Source: Empedobacter stercoris
GTDB taxonomy: Bacteria; Bacteroidota; Bacteroidia; Flavobacteriales; Weeksellaceae
Length of the DNA stretch: 64,000 nucleotides
Reading direction: 5' to 3'
Assembly (NCBI RefSeq): GCF_020281205.1
Contig: NZ_JACXZC010000010.1
Coordinates: 26,970-90,969 of the forward strand
The notes under the pieces were generated by a model that saw nothing but the letters and a program-made list of their open reading frames with translations, was not told where the DNA came from and ran no database searches. The translations under genes and the position numbers were made by a program. This document shows positions 37,845-45,733 of the stretch, piece by piece; position 1 is the first letter of the stretch, and each line of letters begins with the position of its first letter.

Positions 37845-38342
37845 TTATATTTTTATTTCTTTCTGCATTTGTTCGACAACTTCATAAGTTGCTGGACAAA
37901 TCAATGTGTTTTTTATCGTTAAATGATTTATTTGATAAAACTTTTTGCGATCGGTATGTGGGAATTCTCGACATGCTTTCGGACGATCTTCGTACACCAA
38001 ACAATAGTTATCACTATCCAAAAAAGGACAAGGCAACTGCTGTAAAACGTAATCATTATCTTCGTCTATACGCAAGTATTTATCAATAAATTGACTGGGT
38101 TTTATACGAAAAACATGCGCTAAACGTTCAATATCTTTTTGTGTAAAAAGCGGTCCTGTCGTTTTGCAACAATTGGCACACGAAAGACAATCAATACGAT
38201 TGAAAACATCTTCGTGAATCTCTTCCATTTTTTGATCCAAGTTTTTGGGCGGTTTCTTCTTCAACTTCTCCAAAAACTTTTTGTGCTCTTTCTGTTTTTC
38301 TTTTGCTTTCGCAAAATATTCTTCTAAGAAATGATCTCCCAT
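37845..38342 (-). CDS. YkgJ-type cysteine-cluster protein
   Basis: 165 residues with the pattern of the YkgJ/UPF0153 family: CLSCANCC (near residues 54-61), CPFLDSDNYC near 100, KACREFPHTD, and a last CPAT near the C terminus. The cysteines are thought to bind a metal (zinc or iron). The exact function is unknown. The first 45 residues are a basic helix. The gene overlaps the endonuclease V-like gene upstream by 19 bases. Confidence 0.82.
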   Translation of the reverse strand: MGDHFLEEYFAKAKEKQKEHKKFLEKLKKKPPKNLDQKMEEIHEDVFNRIDCLSCANCCKTTGPLFTQKDIERLAHVFRIKPSQFIDKYLRIDEDNDYVLQQLPCPFLDSDNYCLVYEDRPKACREFPHTDRKKFYQINHLTIKNTLICPATYEVVEQMQKEIKI

Positions 38343-38755
38343 TTTTCTATTTCTCCTTCTTTTACCGAAAATATTTCACAAGATTCAATTGCTTTAAAAT
38401 CTTTCAGCTGATTATATCGTTCTATATCTCGGTGTTCTAACTTCTTTAGTAAATGGCTAAATTCATAATCCATCTGACCCGTTGTCACATCTATCTTGAT
38501 TTTCTGAAAATCAAAATCAATTTTATTTCGGTCAAAATTATAACCTCTTCTTGTGGCTTCATCCCATATCTCAGCCAAATATTGATTAATTGCTTCAAGT
38601 GGTTTTTCTACCGATTTGAAACGACTTAATTGCGGATGATTTTTATACCCTTTTGTATTGCCTACCAAAACATTCTTTGCCAAAAGTGTTTCACGCCAAA
38701 GTGCAACTATTCCTTTTGCATCAAGGTATTTCGGATGAACAGACCAAATTCGCAT
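38324..38755 (-). CDS. Endonuclease V-like pyrimidine dimer glycosylase family protein
   Basis: 143 residues starting MRIWSVHPKYLDAKG, with VALWRETLLA, KGYKNHPQLSRFK and an EIWDEATRRGYNFD stretch, which I recognise as the pyrimidine-dimer glycosylase (T4 endonuclease V-like) family. The Glu of LWRE lines up with the T4 catalytic Glu23 region. However, residue 2 is Arg, not the Thr that serves as the N-terminal nucleophile in the T4 enzyme, so glycosylase activity is uncertain. It is cotranscribed with the cysteine-cluster protein, 15 bases after HMG-CoA reductase. Confidence 0.72.
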   Translation of the reverse strand: MRIWSVHPKYLDAKGIVALWRETLLAKNVLVGNTKGYKNHPQLSRFKSVEKPLEAINQYLAEIWDEATRRGYNFDRNKIDFDFQKIKIDVTTGQMDYEFSHLLKKLEHRDIERYNQLKDFKAIESCEIFSVKEGEIEKWEIIS

Positions 38756-38770
38756 TTGTATTTTATTAAA

Positions 38771-40126
38771 TTATTTTTCTTTTTTGATCTCTTCTACATT
38801 TTTTACACCACGTAATTTGCAAAATTCATCGATAACATTGTGATGCGTAACTGTTTTATCTTTAAAATAATTCACAAAATAGTTCTTTTCTTCATCTGTT
38901 GCTTCCAATTGGTTTAAAATATTCATCAAGTGCATTTTCATGTGACCTTTCTGAATTCCTGTTGTAACCAACGAACGTAACGCACCAAAGTTTTGTGCTA
39001 AACCAGCAACAGCAACAAATCCCATTAACTCTTTTGCATTTGGTTTTCCAAGAATTCCTAACGCTAATTTTACCAAGGGATGTAAAGCTGTCAATCCACC
39101 AATTGTACCAAGCGCAGTTGGTAAATCTATCCAAAAACGGAAAATACCATCTTTTACTTCGCAATGCGTTAACGAAGAATATTGACCATCTTTTGCAGCA
39201 TAGGTATGTGCACAAGCTTCTACTGCACGAAAATCGTTACCCGTAGCAATTACAACCGCATCAATACCGTTCATAATTCCTTTGTTGTGTGTAGTAGCAC
39301 GATAAGGTTCAATTTCTGCAATTCGTACAGCACGCGAAAACTTTTCCACAAACTCTTCTGCCGTTACATTTCCTTCCGCTAATTGTTCTACTGGACAAGA
39401 AACTTCTGCACGAACAATACAATCGGGTGTATAATTCGATAAAATGCACATCACGATTTGAACAGAATCTTTTTCATCAGCTGTAAAAGTTGTATCAGCT
39501 TCGATTTCGTTGCGTAATGTTTTTGCAAATTGCTCTAAACATGAATTGATGAAGTTGGCACCCATCGAATCCATTGTTTCGAAAGAGGCTTTTATTTGAT
39601 AGTAGTTTGCTAAATCAGCAGTTTTATCAATTAATTCTAAATCCAAAATTCCACCACCGCGTGCACGCATATTTTTGGTAATATCATTTGTCGTTTCGAT
39701 TAATTGTAGTTTGATAGTCGATTCGAAAGCATTTCTCAACTTTTCTTTATCACCTTCGTACATAAAATGCACATGCCCCAACTTTGTTGTCGATAAAATA
39801 GTTGTTTTGAAACCACCACGTGTTTGCCAAAACTTAGCTGCTTTAGCAGCTGCAGCAACTACAGAAGACTCTTCAACAGCCATTGGAATGGCATATAATT
39901 CATCGTTGATTAAAAAGTTTGGCGCTAAACCAAACGGCATATAGAAATTAGAAACTGTGTTTTCAGAAAATTCGTCGTGCAGTTTTTGTAAATCTGCATC
40001 ATCGTTCCAATATTGTTTCATGATTTGAATCGCTTTTTCATCGCCATTCAAATATTCATTTACAACCCATTCAATTTTTCCTTCTTTCGATAATTTCGAA
40101 AAACCTTCTACTGCTTGATGCTTCAT
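38771..40126 (-). CDS. Hydroxymethylglutaryl-CoA reductase, class II
   Basis: 451 residues. Interconverts HMG-CoA and mevalonate. Recognisable features are PMAVEESSVVAAAAKAAKFW (catalytic Glu region), the DAMGAN-like dimer motif here read as ETMDSMGANFIN, the NKGIMNGIDAVVIATGNDFR nucleotide-binding region, the GTIGG loop and a C-terminal GIQKGHMKMHL histidine. The sequence matches the bacterial class II type (single chain, about 430 residues), whose direction in flavobacteria is generally taken as synthetic, feeding isoprenoids through mevalonate. No other mevalonate gene is in this window. It heads the minus-strand gene group 40126-37557. Confidence 0.9.
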   Translation of the reverse strand: MKHQAVEGFSKLSKEGKIEWVVNEYLNGDEKAIQIMKQYWNDDADLQKLHDEFSENTVSNFYMPFGLAPNFLINDELYAIPMAVEESSVVAAAAKAAKFWQTRGGFKTTILSTTKLGHVHFMYEGDKEKLRNAFESTIKLQLIETTNDITKNMRARGGGILDLELIDKTADLANYYQIKASFETMDSMGANFINSCLEQFAKTLRNEIEADTTFTADEKDSVQIVMCILSNYTPDCIVRAEVSCPVEQLAEGNVTAEEFVEKFSRAVRIAEIEPYRATTHNKGIMNGIDAVVIATGNDFRAVEACAHTYAAKDGQYSSLTHCEVKDGIFRFWIDLPTALGTIGGLTALHPLVKLALGILGKPNAKELMGFVAVAGLAQNFGALRSLVTTGIQKGHMKMHLMNILNQLEATDEEKNYFVNYFKDKTVTHHNVIDEFCKLRGVKNVEEIKKEK

Positions 40127-40146
40127 ATTGGATATATTTTATAAGA

Positions 40147-40154
40147 CAAAAATA
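40147..40154 (-). promoter_or_regulatory. -7 promoter element of HMG-CoA reductase
   Basis: The minus strand reads TATTTTTG, matching TANNTTTG, about 20 bases upstream of the ATG at 40126. Confidence 0.45.
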
Positions 40155-40452
40155 CAAACGTTTTGAATGTTAAACTCTACTTGTTGTGTTTTTTCATTAA
40201 TTTTTAACGATTTAGTAGAATAGCAAATTAAGGGAGTGCAATAAATAGAGGCTTGTTGTGTGGATTCAATCCTTTTTTTTGAAGGCAAATAGCTACGAAA
40301 TAAGATTGATATCTTTAAACACGTTAAAACACCTTTTACTTGACATAAAAAGTGTTATAGGTTTTAGTAAGGTTTATTTATTGTATAAATATTGTTTATA
40401 TGTAATAGTGTTAATTATTTTTTATATATTTAAATGATTAACACTTAATAAT
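40155..40452. other. Intergenic region between divergent genes
   Basis: AT-rich, no gene seen. It contains one hairpin (AACAC with GTGTT outside, TTTTA with TAAAA inside, 40328-40356), without a T run on the + strand. I see no convincing + strand promoter for the small ORF at 40453. Confidence 0.4.
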
Positions 40453-40680
40453 ATGAGAAAAACTTTACTTTCTTTTTTCTCCCTATTTTCTATGCTTAGT
40501 TACGGAGGAAGTATTGATTCTGAAAAAACAGGACTAGGTAGTGGTAAAATGAATCCTAAAAACTTTGGTAAAACAGATAAGGGAACAGGTTATATACAAA
40601 AATCGTTAAGTGTAGGGCCAAAAGGTAATTTTAATGTAGGAGCTATGTATCAATATAGTGAAACATTTTTATTGAGATAA
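40453..40680 (+). CDS. Small unrecognised protein, possibly exported
   Basis: 75 residues. The N-terminus (MRKTLLSFFSLFSMLSYGGS) looks like a short signal sequence. The rest is Gly, Lys and Ser rich (GLGSGKMNPKNFGKTDKGTG), with no known motif. It is followed after 13 bases by another unrecognised ORF. It could be a real small secreted protein or a chance frame; codon use looks like the neighbours. Confidence 0.45.
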   Translation: MRKTLLSFFSLFSMLSYGGSIDSEKTGLGSGKMNPKNFGKTDKGTGYIQKSLSVGPKGNFNVGAMYQYSETFLLR

Positions 40681-40693
40681 AAAAACAAATAAC

Positions 40694-41062
40694 ATGAAGA
40701 AAGAATGGTGGATATTAGTTGTAGTGATATTATTGCCTATGTTAAGTTTATTTAGCTATATAGGGTATATAATCTTTTCAGACAAACGAACAAATAAAGA
40801 AATATTTCTAGATATGGTTATTCCGGATGATTTTCACGAGAGAATTGACTCTATATATAGGATAAAACAACAACATAATGGATTAGTTATTTCTGGTAAT
40901 AATAAATTAATTGGTTGCCCTTTTATTGATTGTGAAAAAAAAATATCAGTAGGTGATTCGCTATCTAAAGATTCTGGGAGTTTAAAATTGGAGCACTACA
41001 GAGATGGAAAATTGTTAGAAACTTTGGATTATAATGATATTTACGTAAGAGAAGGATGGTAA
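40694..41062 (+). CDS. Unrecognised membrane-anchored small protein
   Basis: 122 residues with one N-terminal membrane helix (about 5-28, WWILVVVILLPMLSLFSYIG) and a soluble part with a Cys pair in GCPFIDCEKK (near residues 76-82). The last 30 residues look like alternating strands. I do not recognise the family. With the ORF at 40453 it forms a possible two-gene unit between HMG-CoA reductase and a long intergenic region. Confidence 0.5.
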   Translation: MKKEWWILVVVILLPMLSLFSYIGYIIFSDKRTNKEIFLDMVIPDDFHERIDSIYRIKQQHNGLVISGNNKLIGCPFIDCEKKISVGDSLSKDSGSLKLEHYRDGKLLETLDYNDIYVREGW

Positions 41063-41351
41063 ATAATAAATGAATTTTCAATGAAAATAATCTACTTATC
41101 ATAATCGATATTATACACTAAAAGTTTTTAAGTCAAAACATTGACTTTTAATAAGTGCCGTTTCGAATAAATGATTTTATGTCTAAAACTACTCTGAAAG
41201 GTGCATTTCACCGTTGAAACGACATATCCAAATCGGACAAAAATATTATACATTCTATTTTTTTTACTATAAATAACTTCTTTTTGTAGTGATGTTTTTT
41301 TAGATAAAATATTCGAAATTTATCTTTTCATTACCCAAAATCATAAGAATT

Positions 41352-41445
41352 ATTCGTGTTATGTTCGAGTCTTGTTCGACTATCCTTCGACTAAAAGCCC
41401 ATTTTTCCGAAGAGTTCTCGAAGCATCCTCGAACAAAGGTCGAAC
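41352..41445. repeat. Inverted array of TTCGA heptamers with exact 11-bp spacing
   Basis: Left half: GTTCGAG (41363), GTTCGAC (41374), CTTCGAC (41385), preceded by a degenerate ATTCGTG (41352). Right half in opposite orientation: CTCGAAG (41417), CTCGAAC (41428), GTCGAAC (41439), preceded by a degenerate TCCGAAG (41406). All starts within a half are exactly 11 bases apart. Arms 41363-41391 and 41417-41445 form an inverted repeat with 22 of 29 positions matching, around a 25-base centre. Confidence 0.75.
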
Positions 41446-41550
41446 AAGCTCAAAATCAACTCAAAATATATATCTTCGTTAGCTCTGATAAACAGAGGGA
41501 TAGGAGGTGTTTTATTTTTACTTAAAGCACTTATTGTTTTGAAAATTGAT

Positions 41551-41590
41551 TGACAAAAGTGGACAAATATGGACAAATGTGGACAGAAAT
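41551..41590. repeat. Four-copy 10-bp tandem repeat
   Basis: TGACAAAAGT, GGACAAATAT, GGACAAATGT and GGACAGAAAT follow one another without gaps; core GACAAA with consensus GGACAAATNT. About 215 bases upstream of the dipeptidyl peptidase promoter element. Confidence 0.75.
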
Positions 41591-41805
41591 GAATTGAATT
41601 GTAATTTGTGTGGTTTAATTTGTTATATTATAACTTTTTAGAGATAGAATAAGTGGATTTGGAATACAAAAAGCTTTAAAACACAGCAAAGAATCTTGTG
41701 AGTTGTTCATTATCCAAAGTGTAAAGTAGCTTTATATATTTTTTTGAAACGATAATTATAATGGATTATTCGAAAAAATGTGCTTTTAGAAAAAATAGAA
41801 TTGTT

Positions 41806-41813
41806 TATATTTG
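41806..41813 (+). promoter_or_regulatory. -7 promoter element of the dipeptidyl peptidase gene
   Basis: TATATTTG matches TANNTTTG. Transcription would begin near 41820, about 23 bases before the ATG at 41843. This supports that ATG over the longer open frame starting at 41780. Confidence 0.55.
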
Positions 41814-41842
41814 ATAGTTTGAACTCACATTTTAAGAAAACT

Positions 41843-44002
41843 ATGAAGAAATTTATTTTAAGTTTAGCGGTCTTAGCGATGGGTGCGTATTCGTATGCAC
41901 AGCAAATTACGCTCGAAGGAATTTATGGAGGTAAATACCGCGAAAGCTCATTATTTGGTGTTAATTCATTGAATGATGGAGAAAATTATACTATTCTGAC
42001 AAAAGACGGATTGGTAAAACGTTCGTACGAATCGACATTGAAAAAGGGACAATCTTCTGACGTTGTAGTTGTGCCAGGTAAGTTTGAGGGATATGAATTT
42101 AGTTCGGATGAGCGCTATGTATTATTGCAAACAGAAACGAAAGGGATTTATCGCCATTCATTTACAGCGAAATTTGAAGTATATGATACACAAACGAAAT
42201 CGAAAGTAGTTGTTTTTGATGGGAAGAAAATTCAAGAACCTTTGTTTTCGCCAGATGCATCTAAAGTAGCTTTTGCTTTTGAAAATAATTTATACATTCA
42301 GGATCTTAAAACAAATAAAGTAACGCAAGTTACCACTGATGGTAAAAAGAATAACATTATCAATGGGATAAATGATTGGGTTTACGAAGAAGAGTTTGGT
42401 TTTGTAAGAAATTTTGATTGGAATGCAGATGGAACGTCTTTGGCCTATGTTCGTTTTGATGAATCGAAGGTAAAAGAAATTAATATTCCGATTTACCACA
42501 ACAATCTTTATCCACAAGAGTTAAGATACAAATATCCAAAAGCAGGAGAGGACAACTCGGTTGTTTCGTTGCATGTTTTTGATACGAAGAATAACACTAC
42601 ATCAAATGTTGATTTAAAAGGAGTTCAGAATTATTATATTCCAAAAATTAAGTTTTCTAAAAAGGCGAATTTATTAACTGTTGTAACATCTAATCGTCAT
42701 CAAAATAATGTTGATGTGTCGTTTTATGACATCACAACTAAAAAAGTAAATAAATTATTTACAGAAACGAATAAAGCGTGGATTGAGACAGATAACTTAA
42801 CTGTAGAGTTTTTAGCGGATAATTCGTTCTTATGGACTTCTGAGCGCGATGGAAATAATCATATTTACCATTATGCAGATAACGGAAAGTTAATCAATCA
42901 AATTACAAAAGGCGAGTGGGAAGTAACGAATTATTATGGGTATAATCCGGCAAACAAAACGCTTTATTATCAATCAAATTCTAATAATGGGAAACGTGTT
43001 TCGACAGAAAGACAAATTTCAGCTGTTAGTTTAGATGGTAAGAAAACAACGATGTTAACGAAGAATAATGGGACAAATTCGGCTGCTTTTAGTAAGAATT
43101 TTACGTATTTCATTAATACTTTTTCCTCTATCACTACGCCAAGAACAATTAGTTTAGTAGATTCTAAATCAGGCAAAGACTTAGGAGTTATCGTTGACAA
43201 TACATCTGTAAAAGAAAAATTGAATGCAGATAATATTGGGACAAAAGAATTATTTGTTTTGAAAACTGCTGCAGGAAACGAATTGAACGCGTATGTGATA
43301 AAACCAAAAGACTTTGATGCAAACAAAAAATATCCTGTGTTGATGTATCAATATTCTGGTCCAGGTTCTCAGAATGTCAACAATTCGTACTTCAATTCAA
43401 ACGATTATTGGCACATGATGTTGGCACAAGAAGGGTATATTGTTTTCTGTGTTGATGGACGTGGAACAGGTTATAAAGGAGAAGCATTCAAAAAACAAAC
43501 GTATTTACAATTGGGTAAATATGAGGTAGAAGATCAGATTGCAGCAGCAAAAGAAATTGGAAAATTACCTTATGTTGATAATTCACGAATCGGAATTTGG
43601 GGTTGGTCTTACGGAGGATTTATGGCATCTAATGTTTTGTTTAAAGGAAATGATGTGTTCAAAGCGGCGATTGCAGTAGCACCTGTTACCAATTGGCGTT
43701 ATTATGACACGGTTTATACGGAGCGTTTTATGCGTACACCACAAGAAAATGCATCTGGATATGATGACAATTCACCTATTAATTATGCAAATGATTTGAA
43801 AGGTAACTTCTTGTTGATTTCTGGATCTGCAGATGATAATGTACATGCACAAAACACATACGAATTATCGGAAGCGTTGGTACAAGCAAATAAAGATTTT
43901 GATATGGCAATCTATACCGATAAGGATCATGGAATTTATGGTGGAAATACACGTGTACAGCTTTATCGTAAGATGACAAATTTTATTAAAAAGAATTTAT
44001 AA
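41843..44002 (+). CDS. Secreted dipeptidyl peptidase IV-like S9 peptidase
   Basis: 719 residues from the ATG at 41843, which begins a signal peptide (MKKFILSLAVLAMGAYSYAQ). An N-terminal beta-propeller (DPPIV_N, about 90-460) precedes an alpha/beta-hydrolase domain. The catalytic triad is Ser589 in GWSYGGF, Asp664/665 in GSADDNVH and His696 in DKDHGIYGG. The Glu pair needed to hold the peptide N terminus in DPP-IV is seen in DWVYEEEFG near residue 185. It should release X-Pro or X-Ala dipeptides outside the inner membrane. Three peptide transporters follow directly, the first 26 bases downstream, consistent with uptake of its products. Confidence 0.92.
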   Translation: MKKFILSLAVLAMGAYSYAQQITLEGIYGGKYRESSLFGVNSLNDGENYTILTKDGLVKRSYESTLKKGQSSDVVVVPGKFEGYEFSSDERYVLLQTETKGIYRHSFTAKFEVYDTQTKSKVVVFDGKKIQEPLFSPDASKVAFAFENNLYIQDLKTNKVTQVTTDGKKNNIINGINDWVYEEEFGFVRNFDWNADGTSLAYVRFDESKVKEINIPIYHNNLYPQELRYKYPKAGEDNSVVSLHVFDTKNNTTSNVDLKGVQNYYIPKIKFSKKANLLTVVTSNRHQNNVDVSFYDITTKKVNKLFTETNKAWIETDNLTVEFLADNSFLWTSERDGNNHIYHYADNGKLINQITKGEWEVTNYYGYNPANKTLYYQSNSNNGKRVSTERQISAVSLDGKKTTMLTKNNGTNSAAFSKNFTYFINTFSSITTPRTISLVDSKSGKDLGVIVDNTSVKEKLNADNIGTKELFVLKTAAGNELNAYVIKPKDFDANKKYPVLMYQYSGPGSQNVNNSYFNSNDYWHMMLAQEGYIVFCVDGRGTGYKGEAFKKQTYLQLGKYEVEDQIAAAKEIGKLPYVDNSRIGIWGWSYGGFMASNVLFKGNDVFKAAIAVAPVTNWRYYDTVYTERFMRTPQENASGYDDNSPINYANDLKGNFLLISGSADDNVHAQNTYELSEALVQANKDFDMAIYTDKDHGIYGGNTRVQLYRKMTNFIKKNL

Positions 44003-44028
44003 CTTTCTAAAAATTTAACACAAGAAAT

Positions 44029-45615
44029 ATGAGTCAAGACAATAGTTTAGTTAAACATCTTCATAGTTTGGGGATGGACGATAAAATGGTAAATGGTCAT
44101 CCTGCTGGATTATTTGTATTGTTCTTTACAGAAATGTGGGAACGATTCAGTTATTACGGAATGCGTGCATTGTTGACATTATTCTTAATCAGTACAATTG
44201 CAGATGGAGGTTGGGAATGGACAAATGCCGAAGCTATGAAATTATACGGAACCTATACAGGGTTGGTATATTTAACACCTTTATTAGGAGGAATCATTGC
44301 AGATAAATTTACAGGTTATAAAAAAGCAATTTTAATAGGTGCTTTGATTATGACATTAGGTCATTTATCAATGGCTTTTGAAGGAATAGCTCCTTGGTTT
44401 TTCTATTTGGGGTTAGGATTAATGATTCTGGGTAATGGGATGTTCAAGCCAAATATTTCTTCAATGGTTGGAAATTTATACCCTGATACAAGTGCTAAAA
44501 AAGATGCAGGTTATACAATTTTCTACATGGGTATTAACGCTGGTGCATTCTTAGGAATGTTATTGTGTGGATATATCGGTGAAAAAGTAGGTTGGCATTA
44601 TGGTTTTGGATTAGCTGGAGTTTTTATGTTCTTTGGAATGTTACAGTTTTATTTTGGAGAAAAGATTTTTGGTATAATTGGAGAATCTCCGAAAGAAGTA
44701 AAAGCTTTTCATGACAAAAAAATTGCAAATCACGAAGAAGAGCCAGAAGTACAGACATCTGCTGCTGTGGTAAGAGACAGATTAATAGTTGTTGCTGTTT
44801 TAATGTTAGCAAGTATTGTATTCTTCTTAGCTTTTGAACAAGCGGGAGGGTCAATGTCTATTTTTGCGAAAGATTATACACAGCGTGTTTTAGAAGGAAA
44901 TGCTGCAACAACTTTTAAATGGGTTGATGCTATTTTGACGGTTGTTCCGATAGCAATTGTAACACTGGTTTTATATGCGCTTGCAAAAAAGATTTATAAA
45001 CAATACCCTCTAACCATTATTTTTACCGCAGTTTCATTTGTAATTATTTGGGGATTAGGTTTATGGAAAATTTTCAGAGAATTTAATTCTGTAGAAACAG
45101 AGGTTGCGGCATCTTGGTTTCAAATCTTGAATTCCTTTTTTATTATTGCTTTAGCTTCATCATTTAGTAAGTTTTGGGAAAAAATGTGGAATCCTTCAGG
45201 ACCAATTAAGTTTGCATTAGGATTATTCTTAGTTGGAGTAGGGTTTGCAGCTTTAGCTTATGGAGCAAGCGAAATACCTCAGGGAGCAAAAACAGCTTCT
45301 GTAAGTATGATTTGGTTAATTATTGCCTATTTCTTTCATACATCAGGAGAGTTATGTTTATCTCCAGTGGGATTGTCTTATGTATCAAAATTATCTCCAA
45401 AGAAATTCTTAGGCTTATTATTTGGTTTTTGGTTTTGTGCATCTGCAATTGCAAACTTTATTGGAGGTTTCTTAGGATCGTATATAGATCAGATTGTAGA
45501 AACACATTCAATGTCTTATTTCTTTATGATATTCGCAATTATCCCTGCGATTACTGCGATTATATTAATTGCATTAAATCCTGTTTTAAAACGAATGATG
45601 CACGGAATAAATTAA
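44029..45615 (+). CDS. POT-family proton-coupled peptide transporter, copy 1
   Basis: 528 residues with 12-14 membrane helices. The proton-coupling motif ExxER of the POT/PTR2 family is seen as EMWERFSYYGMR (Glu35, Glu38, Arg39), and the PTR2 signature in GGIIADKFTGYKKAILIGAL. It takes up di- and tripeptides with protons. A charged cytoplasmic loop lies at about 225-245 (KAFHDKKIANHEEEPEVQ). It follows the dipeptidyl peptidase by 26 bases and is followed by a terminator. Confidence 0.93.
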   Translation: MSQDNSLVKHLHSLGMDDKMVNGHPAGLFVLFFTEMWERFSYYGMRALLTLFLISTIADGGWEWTNAEAMKLYGTYTGLVYLTPLLGGIIADKFTGYKKAILIGALIMTLGHLSMAFEGIAPWFFYLGLGLMILGNGMFKPNISSMVGNLYPDTSAKKDAGYTIFYMGINAGAFLGMLLCGYIGEKVGWHYGFGLAGVFMFFGMLQFYFGEKIFGIIGESPKEVKAFHDKKIANHEEEPEVQTSAAVVRDRLIVVAVLMLASIVFFLAFEQAGGSMSIFAKDYTQRVLEGNAATTFKWVDAILTVVPIAIVTLVLYALAKKIYKQYPLTIIFTAVSFVIIWGLGLWKIFREFNSVETEVAASWFQILNSFFIIALASSFSKFWEKMWNPSGPIKFALGLFLVGVGFAALAYGASEIPQGAKTASVSMIWLIIAYFFHTSGELCLSPVGLSYVSKLSPKKFLGLLFGFWFCASAIANFIGGFLGSYIDQIVETHSMSYFFMIFAIIPAITAIILIALNPVLKRMMHGIN

Positions 45616-45644
45616 TAATTTGACAAAAATCATTGAATAAGTAA

Positions 45645-45676
45645 AAAAAACCTCTGCTTTGTCAGAGGTTTTTTTT
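45645..45676 (+). terminator. Terminator between POT copies 1 and 2
   Basis: A 12-bp stem, half of it A-T (45645-45656 with 45663-45674, loop of 6), ending in a T run. It separates the peptidase-POT1 unit from POT2-POT3. Confidence 0.8.
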
Positions 45677-45733
45677 ACTTTCGTTGATTGCTAATAAAAT
45701 CTAAAGGATATATTAGTGCATAGTTAAAAAATC

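Larger units (their letters stand above)
41063..41805. other. Long intergenic region with repeat arrays
   Basis: The largest gene-free stretch of the window. It holds a 7-bp hairpin (41130-41136 with 41141-41147) that may weakly end the upstream pair, an 11-bp-spaced TTCGA array (41352-41445), a 10-bp tandem repeat (41551-41590), and the promoter of the dipeptidyl peptidase gene at its end. Open frames inside lack any coding sign. Confidence 0.6.

Noticed and set aside
40328..40356. Terminator in the HMG-CoA reductase upstream region
   Set aside because: The hairpin has a mismatch and no T run on the + strand, and no gene ends nearby.
41391..41576. 61-codon minus-strand open frame over the TTCGA array
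   Set aside because: Its content follows from the repeat array and low-complexity DNA, with no start signal or coding sign.
41780..41842. 21-codon N-terminal extension of the dipeptidyl peptidase frame
   Set aside because: The -7 element at 41806 lies inside it, and the signal peptide begins at 41843.
41063..41842. Possible replication origin because of iteron-like repeats and a TTATCC word near 41717
   Set aside because: No cluster of DnaA boxes (TTATNCACA) is seen, no dnaA, gyrase or other origin-linked gene is nearby, and strand skew was not computed.
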